A stretch of 64,000 bases of DNA from assembly GCA_000328365.1 (NCBI GenBank), contig KB308652.1, positions 29,549-93,548 on the forward strand, given 5' to 3'. The notes below the pieces were generated by a model that was given only the letters and a program-made list of their open reading frames with translations, was not told the origin of the DNA and did no database searches. The translations under genes were made by a program, and so were the position numbers. Below, one piece after another: positions 37,293 to 47,401 of this stretch; the stretch's first letter is position 1; the number at the start of each line of letters is the position of its first letter. Source of the DNA: Capitella teleta (lineage: Eukaryota > Annelida > Polychaeta > Capitellidae).

Positions 37293-38780
37293 GACCGAGT
37301 AAACGCAAAAAGTGAACTTTGTATTTAAAATTTAAAATATTCGCCTGACTTGAAAAATATTCATGTGAGCCTAATATTTTATAATAGTTAATGATGTATT
37401 GTAACTAATTTTCAAATTGATGAGAAATCCCTTCATCGATTATAACACAATGACTAAAAGAAGTTTCAATGCAACAGAATACAAAAATGTATATAAGAAG
37501 CAGTACAATATATATTCCAATGAAATTTAAAATCATATCAAAAATGCAGTCCAGAGTCACAGATGACATTACAGCCTCAGTCACATTTTGGAAAACACAC
37601 ACAATCTTATCCCAAGCAGCACAAGCATAATTCCCTAGTAGGATTCTTAAAGAGTGAATATACCACTAAAACTAGAATATTCGAAAACGACCAACGTTTG
37701 TTGCCACCACAGAGTTTGCCTCAGAGTGAAAAACAAAGGTCAACAAATTGGTGACTGGGACAGCCAAGGACAAAAGATACATTGTACACAGATGCATACC
37801 TGTACACTGACCACTAGTGACGAGGGGAGGAGAGCTTTACCTGCAGAAGCTAAGGTTATGTAATTCAGCGCAAAACTCTATAACAAAGAGCACACCAAGA
37901 TATTCTTACCAAACTACACTAATCGCGCAGTTCAGGAAAGAAAATTTGAATTCCATAAGAAACTGTGAGAATGCATTTCCAGAGCTTTTGGCATTTTTGA
38001 TGCCTTTGCCACCAGCTTTGATATGAGAGGGTCCCCAAATGGCAGCAACGCTAAACAAGCAGAGCGCCTCAGCTGGGAAGAAATGGATAAAAGAAATTCA
38101 TGAATTACCTACAAAGCCCCCAGAAGTGACATTTGTTTTTAGTGTTTTTTGTTGTTGTAATCGTTTGCAATAAAAAGCACGAATTAATTAACCAATCAAG
38201 GACTTACATAGTCATCAGTGATGCATCAGATGGCACACTAAAAGTGCCCGCAATTCGCCATGATAGGAAGGACACCTGGATTGATTGTGCCCCCACATCC
38301 TTGTTTTGGGGCGCAAGTCCATTTACATGTTTCCTTTGCGGATTTGGGTCACCCATTCTCAAGTATTATTGGACCAGCCATTTGTCACTAAAGAAGTAAT
38401 AAAGGTATTTCTAGAATCACTCTCTAGGAAAACACAGATTCGTGAAGAATGGGGGGGGGGGGGGGGGCCAAGTGATAATACGAACGCTCTGCAGCAGATA
38501 TATCCTACACAGTGCGCTGTCCACGCTCTTCATTTTCAAACCGTTTACAGGGCAGGGTTGAGACTTGAGAGTCTCATCGAAAAATTTTGCCCAAAAATCC
38601 TTCCAAGTTTTATTAGAGTGTGAGTCAGAGGACTGGGAATATCTGACCATGAATATCGGGCATTTTTATTTTGACCCCTTGTCGATTGTTACTCCAATTA
38701 AACCAGGTTAATTCCTTTTTCCTTTTTTTTTTCTTTAAATTTTCAGTAATTTGTGCTCAAATGGTTTAACTTATCAGACA
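37293..38780. other. Intergenic DNA with degenerate frames and a G17 run
   Basis: Several overlapping frames (37563-38623) hint at an old decayed coding or repeat sequence, but no family is recognisable. Confidence 0.35.
38451..38467. repeat. G17 homopolymer
   Basis: Seventeen consecutive G, able to form a G-quadruplex and prone to assembly or sequencing length error. Confidence 0.9.
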
Positions 38781-38859
38781 CGTAAATTCGTGTTTATACA
38801 ACAATACATACCCCGAATATGGTGTTGGCTAAACCAAGAAGTTGCGTTTCTTTTATATG

Positions 38860-39400
38860 AGTATATATGCACCAAGAGATTAGACCGAGTTCCATGTAGT
38901 CACCTCGCTGCTTCAAATTTCTCACAAACAACCGTATGTGTTCTGTATTTTTATTTCCTATTCTCTTTCTGTAATCATAACGCACTGTTTGGTGTATACG
39001 ATCTCCACACAATCGATGCCCTGAAACAAGAGATTACACTTAATTCCAGACACCTAGCTGCTTCAGACTTCTCAGACACAATCATATAGATAATTAACTC
39101 CCCCCCCCCCCCACCCCTGCAAGAAATCACAATTCCCAGTGCATGGTGGAGCGTACAAAGACCTTTTTTTATTATTGTTAGATTTTTTTCTTCGGCTACA
39201 GCGAATGCGTTATGATTCCTTTGTGATGCCGTATTGTGGACACCATGTGCATTCAGCCAATGCACTAAAACAAGATATTACACTTAATTCCAATCACCTA
39301 GCTGCTTCAAACTTCTCGTACACAATCATATAGATAATGAACTGATAAGAAATAACCTGCAAGAAATCGTGATTCTCATTACACGGTGGGGCGTGTAGGC
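38860..39400. repeat. Imperfect tandem repeat, step about 244 bp
   Basis: ATTACACTTAATTCCA occurs at 39033 and 39277 (step 244), each followed by CACCTAGCTGCTTCA and ACACAATCATATAGATAAT, then TGCAAGAAATC. A more diverged copy (CACCTCGCTGCTTCAAATTT) starts near 38900. The second unit includes a C-rich run (39100-39111). Confidence 0.8.
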
Positions 39401-39743
39401 AGACCAACACGGTATTGTAGGTATACGTAGGTATGAAAGTGCGTTATGATTTTCAGTGTAGTCGCCGTTTCGAATTCCTGAGGAAAAAGACAATTGTCTC
39501 GGGGGTCTACTAACTTCCCAGCAGCTAACCCTCTACACATTTCCCAAACACAATCAATAAATACCCCCTGGGTCATTTAAATGGATGAGCCGTTCATTTT
39601 ACCATACATAAATGTAATAATCCTCAGTACATGAAAATTGAACTCTTCTTACGGGAAAACACAGAATTGCGCTTCTTGGAGCTATAATTAGATATTGACC
39701 TGTTTTAGTGATCAGGCAAATATTTCTTGTCATCCTACTGGTA
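39401..39743. other. Intergenic DNA, nothing recognised
   Basis: No supported gene or repeat. Confidence 0.4.
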
Positions 39744-39960
39744 CATCACCTGTATGGCTCAGTGTCAGAGCGTTGGACTGTCAATCCAAAGTTAAGGGGT
39801 TCGATTCCCCTCGGTGACAAAAGACAAATCTCCAATTGGGTCTCTTAGGTCGGAACTTATTATTATTAGGTCGGGAATTTTATAACAAGAAATATATATT
39901 CGTGATTTATGGACAGCGCTTTGGGTGCTTTGGTAGATAATGCATAATGAATGAATGCAT
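39744..39960 (+). repeat. SINE family 2 with tRNA-Asp-like head
   Basis: The head has a clear D arm (GCTC...GAGC), a five-pair anticodon arm with anticodon GTC, and a five-pair T arm around TTCGATT, including the B box GGTTCGATTCC at 39798-39808. The acceptor stem pairs over only five positions (TCACC with GGTGA), and extra bases precede the D arm, so it is not a working tRNA. The body ends in GACAGCGCTTTGGGTGCTTT, a 3'-end type seen in many animal SINEs, followed by an AATGAATGAATG tail. Confidence 0.7.
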
Positions 39961-40544
39961 CAATCCACTGATCGAAAGGAGGACGGTGGGGTGTACCGGC
40001 TCATTTCACTTGCATTAATTATTATAGTCAACTGTTACTATAACCTTAGGCCTACTTACTTAGCTAGCCCGTGCGTTTTACATTTATTGGAAATCCCCAG
40101 ATGCGCAGCATCATGCGTTCATTTCGCGAATAAAATGGTATATATAAAGCATCACGGATTCTCTCGGCATAGGAGAGCTGGGACGCGTTTTACGAAGAAT
40201 TCCTCCTAAATCTAATGTATCTCCCTTAGATTATAAGTTTTTATGTGTGTGTTGTTTTCACGCTCATACAACAGGTATTACGCCATAACAGGAAAATTTG
40301 AATGAAGAATAAATCTAAATTGTGTCTAGTGTTTACAATAATAGTTATTATAAACGCTTGCTTCAGCTATATTTGCCATATACATATTAAATATTTCACA
40401 CAATGTAACAAGATAATGACAATAGATGCACTGAACTACGCAAAACCAGATTACTGTATTAGTACTCTCCACGGCAGCCGGTCATTAAGTTAAAAGATTT
40501 ACGTTTCTTAACAATTAGCAAAGGAACTTTAAGTTTGCAGTTAA

Positions 40545-40585
40545 AATAAATAAAATAATAAATAAATATATAAATAAATAAATTG
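40545..40585. repeat. AAAT-type microsatellite
   Basis: Interrupted run of (AAAT)/(AATA) units. Confidence 0.8.
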
Positions 40586-40649
40586 ATTCTCTTGTATACC
40601 GCAACTGGTTTCGCTTCTATGCAGTTCACATATTATTTTCTGAAAATAT

Positions 40650-40896
40650 GACCCCCTAAGGTGACCCGTAAGCCCTCAGCGGGCTATGATCACAAGCGAG
40701 CATCAACAACGAAACACACACTTAAGCAATGGCAATACCACTTTCATCCAACCAGATACCACATTTCGACACTATGCAATGTGTAATGCTGTGGCGAACC
40801 TGAGGATTTTCAGGCCGAGATATTAGAAACCCAGGAATCGAACCCACGACCCTCTGAACTCTAAGCGAGCGCTAACACTGCTCTATAGCGGCCCCT
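40650..40896 (-). repeat. SINE family 3 (tRNA-derived)
   Basis: On the minus strand the head starts near GGGGCCGCTATAGAGCAGTG and carries an A-box-like TAGAGCAGTGTTAGCGC and the perfect B box GGTTCGATTCC (40834-40844). The body differs from the other two families. The 3' limit near 40650 is approximate because no second copy is available for comparison. Confidence 0.65.
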
Positions 40897-42254
40897 ACAC
40901 GGCAGCCCCTGATCAATCGATTTATTCGTGGATTTTGGTTTATTTCACCAAGACTGTAGCTCCTCTTTCGGCAACATTAAAAAAAATATTTTCGTATAGT
41001 AAACAGCGTTGGAGCCATCCTTTCAATGCAGTGAGTGAATCTCTGAATGCTACACAGTCTTGCAGAATGTGGGTCGATCATATTGCGTGTCAATGCCATC
41101 AAGCTTGATAGGCACAGACGCGTCGATTGCACGAAAGTATTCTGAAATCTGCTGGTGATACATTTTACCCGAAGACAAAGTAATGCACGTAATGTAAATT
41201 TCGGCGTGACGCGAATGGTTCGATTGACTTTCCCTCCAATTTTGTCAGCACGTTTTGTAAACTGTTTGACGCAGGTCGGACTCCAAAGCAATTTATAATT
41301 AAATTAATATCACAAGTAATTTCCTTGACAGAATTAATGAGTAAATCGCAAGTACTAGCATTCGATTGAAATATATCTTGTATTTTCGAACAATACAGGT
41401 ATAATATAAAAGAATATAGATTCATATAAAGATCTTTGATCGATAGATCAACTAAAACCGTTGAAATAACGAAATGAATAAACAGATAAAGTTTAAATGT
41501 TTTTCACACACCCAAAATTACACAGGTATCATCCATAATAATACCTTTTGTATAGCGATTTCTTAAACATGTAAAAATGATGGATGAGGATAACATTAAA
41601 TTGAGATATAATGATGACGTGGCAGTGGCCAAGTGTCCACTCGCCATGTCACTGTGCTCGTGCCATGAGAGTTCTCCGACAGGACACGTGCGTCCGTAGA
41701 CAAAACATTTCATTGTTTGGTTTTCAGTGTCAGCGGCGTAGACAAAACACACCGACAACAACAAAATTACAGTTTGAATTCGTTGAAATCGTCGAGTGCG
41801 AAATTCAAATCCCTCAACAGGGTTCGTAAATGCAGGTTGCAATCCATCTTGTGGTCAGTGAGCACAGTGGTCAGTTTAACAGCCCATGTCCATCGGGTGG
41901 TCATTGGGCTTTTGAGGCCGTTGGGGAAGACGCCCTGAATTAGGGAATCAAAGAACCCTGTGATTTTCGCTGCATGGATGCACAATGCGCGCAAATGACC
42001 GCTTTATGGACTCTACTGACCGGTCCTTATAGGGGCGTGGTCCCATGACTGCTCTTCGCTTTCCCCACTGACGCCCTCTGCAATTCACTTCGTTGCGGAC
42101 CCTTCATTTCACACCGAGAATTAGCTTTCAATTGATTTCTTCCTGTTTAGTTGATTGAATGTTATTTAACATGGGGCAGTAAAACACGTAGGCCTATGGT
42201 ATGCACGAAATGCGGATCAGCGGCCCATTAGCAATTTATATGCATGTACCAAAG
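40897..42254. other. Intergenic DNA
   Basis: No supported gene. A minus-strand frame at 41504-41842 has a hydrophobic stretch followed by two cysteines; see rejected items. Confidence 0.35.
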
Positions 42255-42437
42255 ACAGGATGGGGTCGATAGGCCAAATGCTCACAAGTCCGAAAGGCAT
42301 ATCCATACAATGTAAAGAATAAAAGTCCCTAACTATAACCCGAACCTAAGCCTCCAATTCTAATCACAACCCTTGTGAATTTGGATTTGTAAATTTGGAC
42401 GTGCGGCGTTCGGAATTGTGAGCCGATCCCACCCTGT
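42255..42437. mobile_element. Small MITE of about 180 bp
   Basis: GCTCACAAGTCCGAA at 42280-42294 is the inverse of TTCGGAATTGTGAGC at 42409-42423 (14 of 15). The similarity extends outward: GGATGGGGTCGAT on the left against CGATCCCACCCTG on the right. The inside is a row of 'ctaactataacccgaacct'-like segments. No coding capacity and no clear target duplication. Confidence 0.6.
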
Positions 42438-45400
42438 ACCTATCTTAAACCGTAGGCCTAGCGCTAAGTACGCTAAGCATGCTAGGTCCTATATAATCAT
42501 AAAGCTTGTGAATTCAGAATTGTGAGTATTTGACTTGAAGAGCCGTTCCCTCAGAGGTTATTAATATTCATTCAATTCTGTTTTAATAAATACACCTTCC
42601 CTGCGTGGTAAAAATCAAAATAGAACAATAGTAATGTACATGTATAAGGGCCCTTGCGCAATATTGTACTGTGTCCTATATACACATATGTTTCATGACT
42701 TTTTGATAATTCAGTAATGATTGGATGGTTCACATTGCGTCCAATACGGTGACATGCATGAAACAAATAAAATGAACTGAGTTCTAATTTGTTGCAATTT
42801 TAAATAAGTAAAACAAATGCTTGAGTATTGATGCCTGAAAAAGTAGAACGAAATTGATAGGCCTACTTTAGCTTATAACAACAAAAGACCATGAGCGACT
42901 CGAATCATGACCTTTTAGTTTTATGATTAAATTACGGGTCAACTGTCCAATTCTACATTTTTAGCGCCAGTTTCGCCAAGTTGACCCACGGAAAAACCAG
43001 GCTTGAAGCACACCCCAGGGGTTTCATCGGATCGCAGTCTAATCAATCAGCTACCTGTGCCAGGTAGCAATTATGCATCGAGAGATTTGATCTCAATTAC
43101 GAGATATTCACGATCCTTCAGGGAGGGTATCATCGCCGTTAAATGGCGACAAATAAGGGAGGATTCTGCGGGGAAACGTGTAGAGAAATTCAAACCGGTT
43201 AAGATCTGCCTCGATGGCTCTTGGCTTACAACACATGAACGCGAACCAGTTGCTTAACAAAAGCATCGGGTGGAACAAAGCAAAAGTTTCAAAAGAGATT
43301 TAGATCAGAAAAACAAGGAAATGAAACTTATTGACTCGAGTTTCATGCGCCATATGTTGCTCGCCAGGATCTCTTTCCGTGCGCGCATTGGCACAGACCG
43401 TGGCACGCTCTGCAATTTTCACATTTGGCGTTTCTCTATATATTCGTTCTCGACGGGATCCCAACATGACAGGTCATGGGGTCATCTGTTTGCCATTCTG
43501 TCGTTAATGGCTTGTCACCAGAAATCAGCAAGTGGTTCTATTGCTGGTGGAGATAACAAACTCCCGCACTTTGTCAAACTCCGAGATGGCAAATATTTTA
43601 TTGCTACTGAGGAAACCTCCTTATTTGACTTCAATTTTTAGCGAATGAAAACCATTCGTTGTCGAAAGTTCTCTCGGTGTTTTATAAAGCTTCTGTGACC
43701 CGTATGCGTTCTCTACAACAACCAAATCGGTGCAGTTTATTTCACGAGTTTTGGATCGGAAGATTCAAACGTGACTGTAGGAGGAATGCCCCGAGGTTAA
43801 ACTTGACTTGTCGCGTGATTCCAAAACCATGAAACCTTATGGAAAGCCAAATGACACGCAGCTTCAATGAATAATTTATCGCCCTCGCTATCAAAAGGGA
43901 CGACGAAGCTTGCTGCTCCCGCCTCACACATCACCATTATCATCGACTCAGAGTTATCTAACTAATTATGACAAGAGGTAATAAAAATCGAGGAATTTGC
44001 TAGTAATGGACATGCTTGGTGTGTTTCACTCCGTCAGTAAAGCCCTGTTTTTTTTTTTAGTACTGATTAAAATCGCAGTCGGTGTTCATTATCTCGGCAA
44101 CATAATTATACAGCATGTCATTTAACCATTAGTAATCATTATCTAAAGAAGGCAGTAATCAAATAACCAAACAAAGGACAATGGCTCCGTCCGCTTTGTA
44201 TATATATAGCAATCAGGTTTGCCTTTTTCAGGCCTAGTTTGACAGATAAAAACTACTTTATAATAAATTTAATCAGTGTATCAGTATTTATATATCATGG
44301 GCGTACCCTGTGTTTGTGCAGCGAAGGGGGGGGGGGGGAGTGCGCCGTCCAGGTCCTGTAAGGACTAAATGATGTGCCCGTGACATCGTGCCGGAGTCAC
44401 GATGTCACGGGCCCGCCGACGCTAGATCCGGGGGCATCTTCCACGAGGAAAACATCCGAGTAATTATTGCTATAACACAAGTAGGAAATCTGAGCATATA
44501 AGAAATCAATTTCACACGAAAATGAAGGTACTACTTCTGCATGTGGTAGATTAGACACAATCAAGATTATTCTGTCAGCTGAATATAATTAAATATACCA
44601 GGAAAGCACTTGCTGTCACCTAATTATTGGACAAACTAAAAAACAGATGAAATGGTGCATGCGAACTTGAGAAGAAACGAAATACACACAACAACAACAG
44701 TGCATACACACGAAATTGGTGCGAAGGCAAGTTCATATTCTCAATTCAGTGGATCGGCTACATCTTTGTGACAAGGCCTTATTGTGTGTAGGGCCTAAGT
44801 ACAATTGGGTAGCAATCCTTGAGCCGTTTTAGTTTCTCCAATTGCAGTTAACTGAATTGCATTCGCTTGAGTATTGGAGACTCAACATTCGCCCGCAAAA
44901 GCCCTCTATACTTACTGTGTAAAATCGATCGATCGATCAGGGAGATTCACGGCGAAAGGGCTGGTAACCGCACCTCCTTTTGCTCCCTACAACCAAGGCG
45001 ATCTTATTCAGAATTTGCTGTGGTGCATAATTTTATGTTTTTATTTTATTTGTGCTGTTGTTGATGATAATTTTATTTGTTCTTTTTTGGGGGGAAGGGG
45101 GGAGGGGAGCGCGGGTGCCCGGGTCGTCCTGCGGTGCTTACGCCTATGTTAATACTTTGTGCTTTGGCCCTAGAATTGTTTATTTGTTACATTTTGCAAT
45201 GCACAAATGCCCTAGTATTTAGCGCAGCCGTCGCATTTTTTATCGATCCGCCCAACTCTTGAGCGTGCATCACCCAAGAAATGGAATTCATGTGTTTTAA
45301 ATTGGAGTGCGCTTTAGCACACAATAAACACAGGTTGCAAACTTCTTTATCCTCTCAGCAGATGAATGACAAATTCTTCTATCATCTTTAAAAAAAAAGT

Positions 45401-46555
45401 ACCACCTTTAGAAAATCGTTTTTTGGGCACTTTTGAAAGGCTTCACGAGGTTCATAAATCTTACAGAAAGTCGTGTTCTTCTATTCATCATCTTTGCCTA
45501 ATTACAACTCTTTTGCTGCCGCTTATGAATTGGCGGATTCTTCTTTTCAATGTCACATCTCACTATTAAAGTCAGCTATCATTACCATTAGACTGTTTTG
45601 TTGTTTGTGGCGATAATTACAGGGCAAGGCACTTAAGTGGTGGAAGATAACATATGGAGATAACATGGACTCTGACAGCCCCGCAAAATACGCAGCAGAT
45701 CACTATGAGACCATAATTATTGGTGACCACGCAGATTCACAAGACTCTGTGAACGGCCGCTAAAGCTGACCTCACCTCCATATTGAGGTGTGAACCAAGC
45801 GCATATGCTGGCGTTCACGATCCATGTATATAAATGAGGTACCTTTACTGTGAATGATGCGTAAGTTGATCTTAGAGATGGCGATGCTCAAGAGTTTCTC
45901 TTTTGATGTTCAATTACCCGAGCCATCGATTTAATGCGTTCGGTGTCTGATACGTTTGACTAATGGTAGTGGAATCTGTAATTAACTCAAGAAATTGCCA
46001 ATTATGTTCAGTGTTGATTCAAAAGTGGACGACGTATAATTATACCTTTACTCAACTCAAGGTAACTTCCCCAAAAAGGAATTAATCAGGCATGTCTATG
46101 ATTAATGATATTTGTTGCTTTATTACATAATGTCGTCTACCTACCTTAAATGACTTTTTTTAGCTTTTGTGAAGGATGCTCTTGACTCCTTGGTACAGAT
46201 GCTTGTTCCTAAGTTTGCGATGACAAATGATTTGAATAAAATTCCGCATATTAATGGTTAATTAATGGTTAATTAATTATTATGGCTGGTTTGTGTTTTT
46301 ATGCAATGTGATCATTTGGAGAGCAGCTAAACCGTGCCGAATTGTCAAAAGAAACCCCATGAGATAAACCATCATATTGTAAACTCACGAAATCAACAGT
46401 ACCATATAACAAACAAAGCAGAGTAATAAAGTTTGTATGCAAATTGAATTTAATAGTGAAATCGGAAACAATAAAATAAATGGAAAATAAATGACCAACT
46501 ATTCACAAGAGTTCTTTCTGAGCACAAATGGTGATGTAACATTGACGGCCAAAGG
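42438..46555. other. Intergenic DNA, downstream side of the first Olig gene
   Basis: Includes a G-run at about 44328-44338 and a strong hairpin (see below). No supported gene; frames at 43003-43641 show no recognisable domain. Confidence 0.35.
44376..44412. repeat. Perfect 15-bp hairpin with 7-base loop
   Basis: GCCCGTGACATCGTG and its exact reverse complement CACGATGTCACGGGC flank the loop CCGGAGT. The arms are rich in GC in an AT-rich region and lie 40 bases after a G run. No T run follows. The role is unknown; it could be the end of a foldback element or an RNA hairpin. Confidence 0.9.
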
Positions 46556-47308
46556 TCATGAAGTTAAACACTTGATGCAGAAGCAAGGAGTTTTGTGTTT
46601 CACAGGAGATGCCCCATCTTTTTCTTTGGTAGGTTGGACACTCTCTCGTTTGGGTATCTTCATGGGAGAATGAAGTCCTCCTAATGACGTTGTGCTGACC
46701 TCAGCAACTTGTGAAGCTCTTGATGGAGAGGTTGATGACGAAGGGGAGGAGTCTCTCAGTTCATGATACTCATTGGGCGGAGGTAGAGGCATCAAGAGGT
46801 TTGACGAATGCGGATGAGGATGAGGAGGCAGCCCTTGGAGTTGAGGAATCGGGAACATCCGAGGCGCACAACCCGGGTGAAGAGGTGGTGGAGGCCCTTG
46901 GGGTCCGTAGACACCAGCCATCATCCTCTTGAGTTCATCCAGGGTTCGACTCAACAGGATGATGTAGTTTCGAGCTAGGAGCAACGTGGACATCTTGGAC
47001 AGCTTCTTGACCGATGGCCCATTGTGGTATGGCATAACTTGCCTCAAAGCGTCAAGAGCTCCGTTGATGTCATGCATGCGCTGTCTCTCTCGCATATTGA
47101 CACGGAGTCTCAGCTCCTCTTGCGCATCTGGGGGCAGGATTCCTGACATCCGACTATAGGGAGCTCCCTGTCTCGCGTCCCTGGATCCCTTTCTGGAACA
47201 TCTTTTGGCCTTGTATTCTGATCGCAAATCTTCTTTTGAGTCAAATCTCCCTGCAGCTTCGACATCGATCTGTAGCTGACGGTGGAACTCCTGCATTGCT
47301 GTCTCCAT
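46556..47308 (-). CDS. Olig-family bHLH transcription factor (first of two)
   Basis: Nuclear DNA-binding factor that acts as an E-box dimer. The family specifies neural and related cell types in bilaterians. The first in-frame ATG, at 47306-47308, lies in an excellent context (CACCATGG) and gives 250 residues in one exon, as usual for Olig genes. The bHLH spans about residues 66-125: basic region [20 protein letters not shown], then [20 protein letters not shown]. The loop and helix 2 (VMPY..[20 protein letters not shown]) and the following LDELKRMMAGVYG are the Olig signature and set it apart from the bHLHe22/23 and Atonal groups. A Pro/His-rich linker follows, then a Ser-rich part and a cysteine patch at the very end (PCFCIKC). 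Divergent to the second Olig gene at 55852. Confidence 0.9.
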   Translation of the reverse strand: METAMQEFHRQLQIDVEAAGRFDSKEDLRSEYKAKRCSRKGSRDARQGAPYSRMSGILPPDAQEELRLRVNMRERQRMHDINGALDALRQVMPYHNGPSVKKLSKMSTLLLARNYIILLSRTLDELKRMMAGVYGPQGPPPPLHPGCAPRMFPIPQLQGLPPHPHPHSSNLLMPLPPPNEYHELRDSSPSSSTSPSRASQVAEVSTTSLGGLHSPMKIPKRESVQPTKEKDGASPVKHKTPCFCIKCLTS

Positions 47309-47363
47309 GGTGAAGTGATGCAGAATCTTCTCGGACGCTGCTCCTTTTGGGCATGAACCCCAT
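47241..47363 (-). other. Upstream ORF overlapping the Olig start
   Basis: An ATG at 47361-47363 opens a 40-codon frame that ends after the main start, in another frame. If the transcript starts upstream of 47363 it would damp translation of the Olig frame. Confidence 0.4.
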
Positions 47364-47371
47364 GACACCAA

Positions 47372-47401
47372 GGGGCGTGGCTTCCCTCGCAGTCAGCCAA
47401 T
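47372..47401 (-). promoter_or_regulatory. Proximal promoter candidates: GC box and CCAAT
   Basis: GGGGCGTGG (plus strand, 47372-47380), an Sp/KLF-type site, and CCAAT (plus strand, 47397-47401; inverted relative to the gene) lie 65-95 bases upstream of the Olig start. Assigned by motif and position only. Confidence 0.4.

Noticed and set aside
39744-39819. tRNA-Asp gene
   Set aside because: The acceptor stem pairs over only five positions and extra bases precede the D arm; the context is a SINE body with tail.
41504-41842. Secreted small peptide (hydrophobic stretch, then two cysteines with CFVYGRTCP)
   Set aside because: The hydrophobic part is not at the start, an internal 13-base duplication (TGTTTTGTCTACG) explains part of the pattern, and there are no cleavage sites or splice support.
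44296-45148. Transposon with CATGGGCGTA / TACGCCTATG ends
   Set aside because: The inverted match is short (about 9 of 12), G runs lie on the same strand at both ends, and there is no target duplication.
47309-47371. Longer N-terminus for the first Olig protein
   Set aside because: The extended frame opens with TTG; the first in-frame ATG is at 47306-47308 in a strong context.
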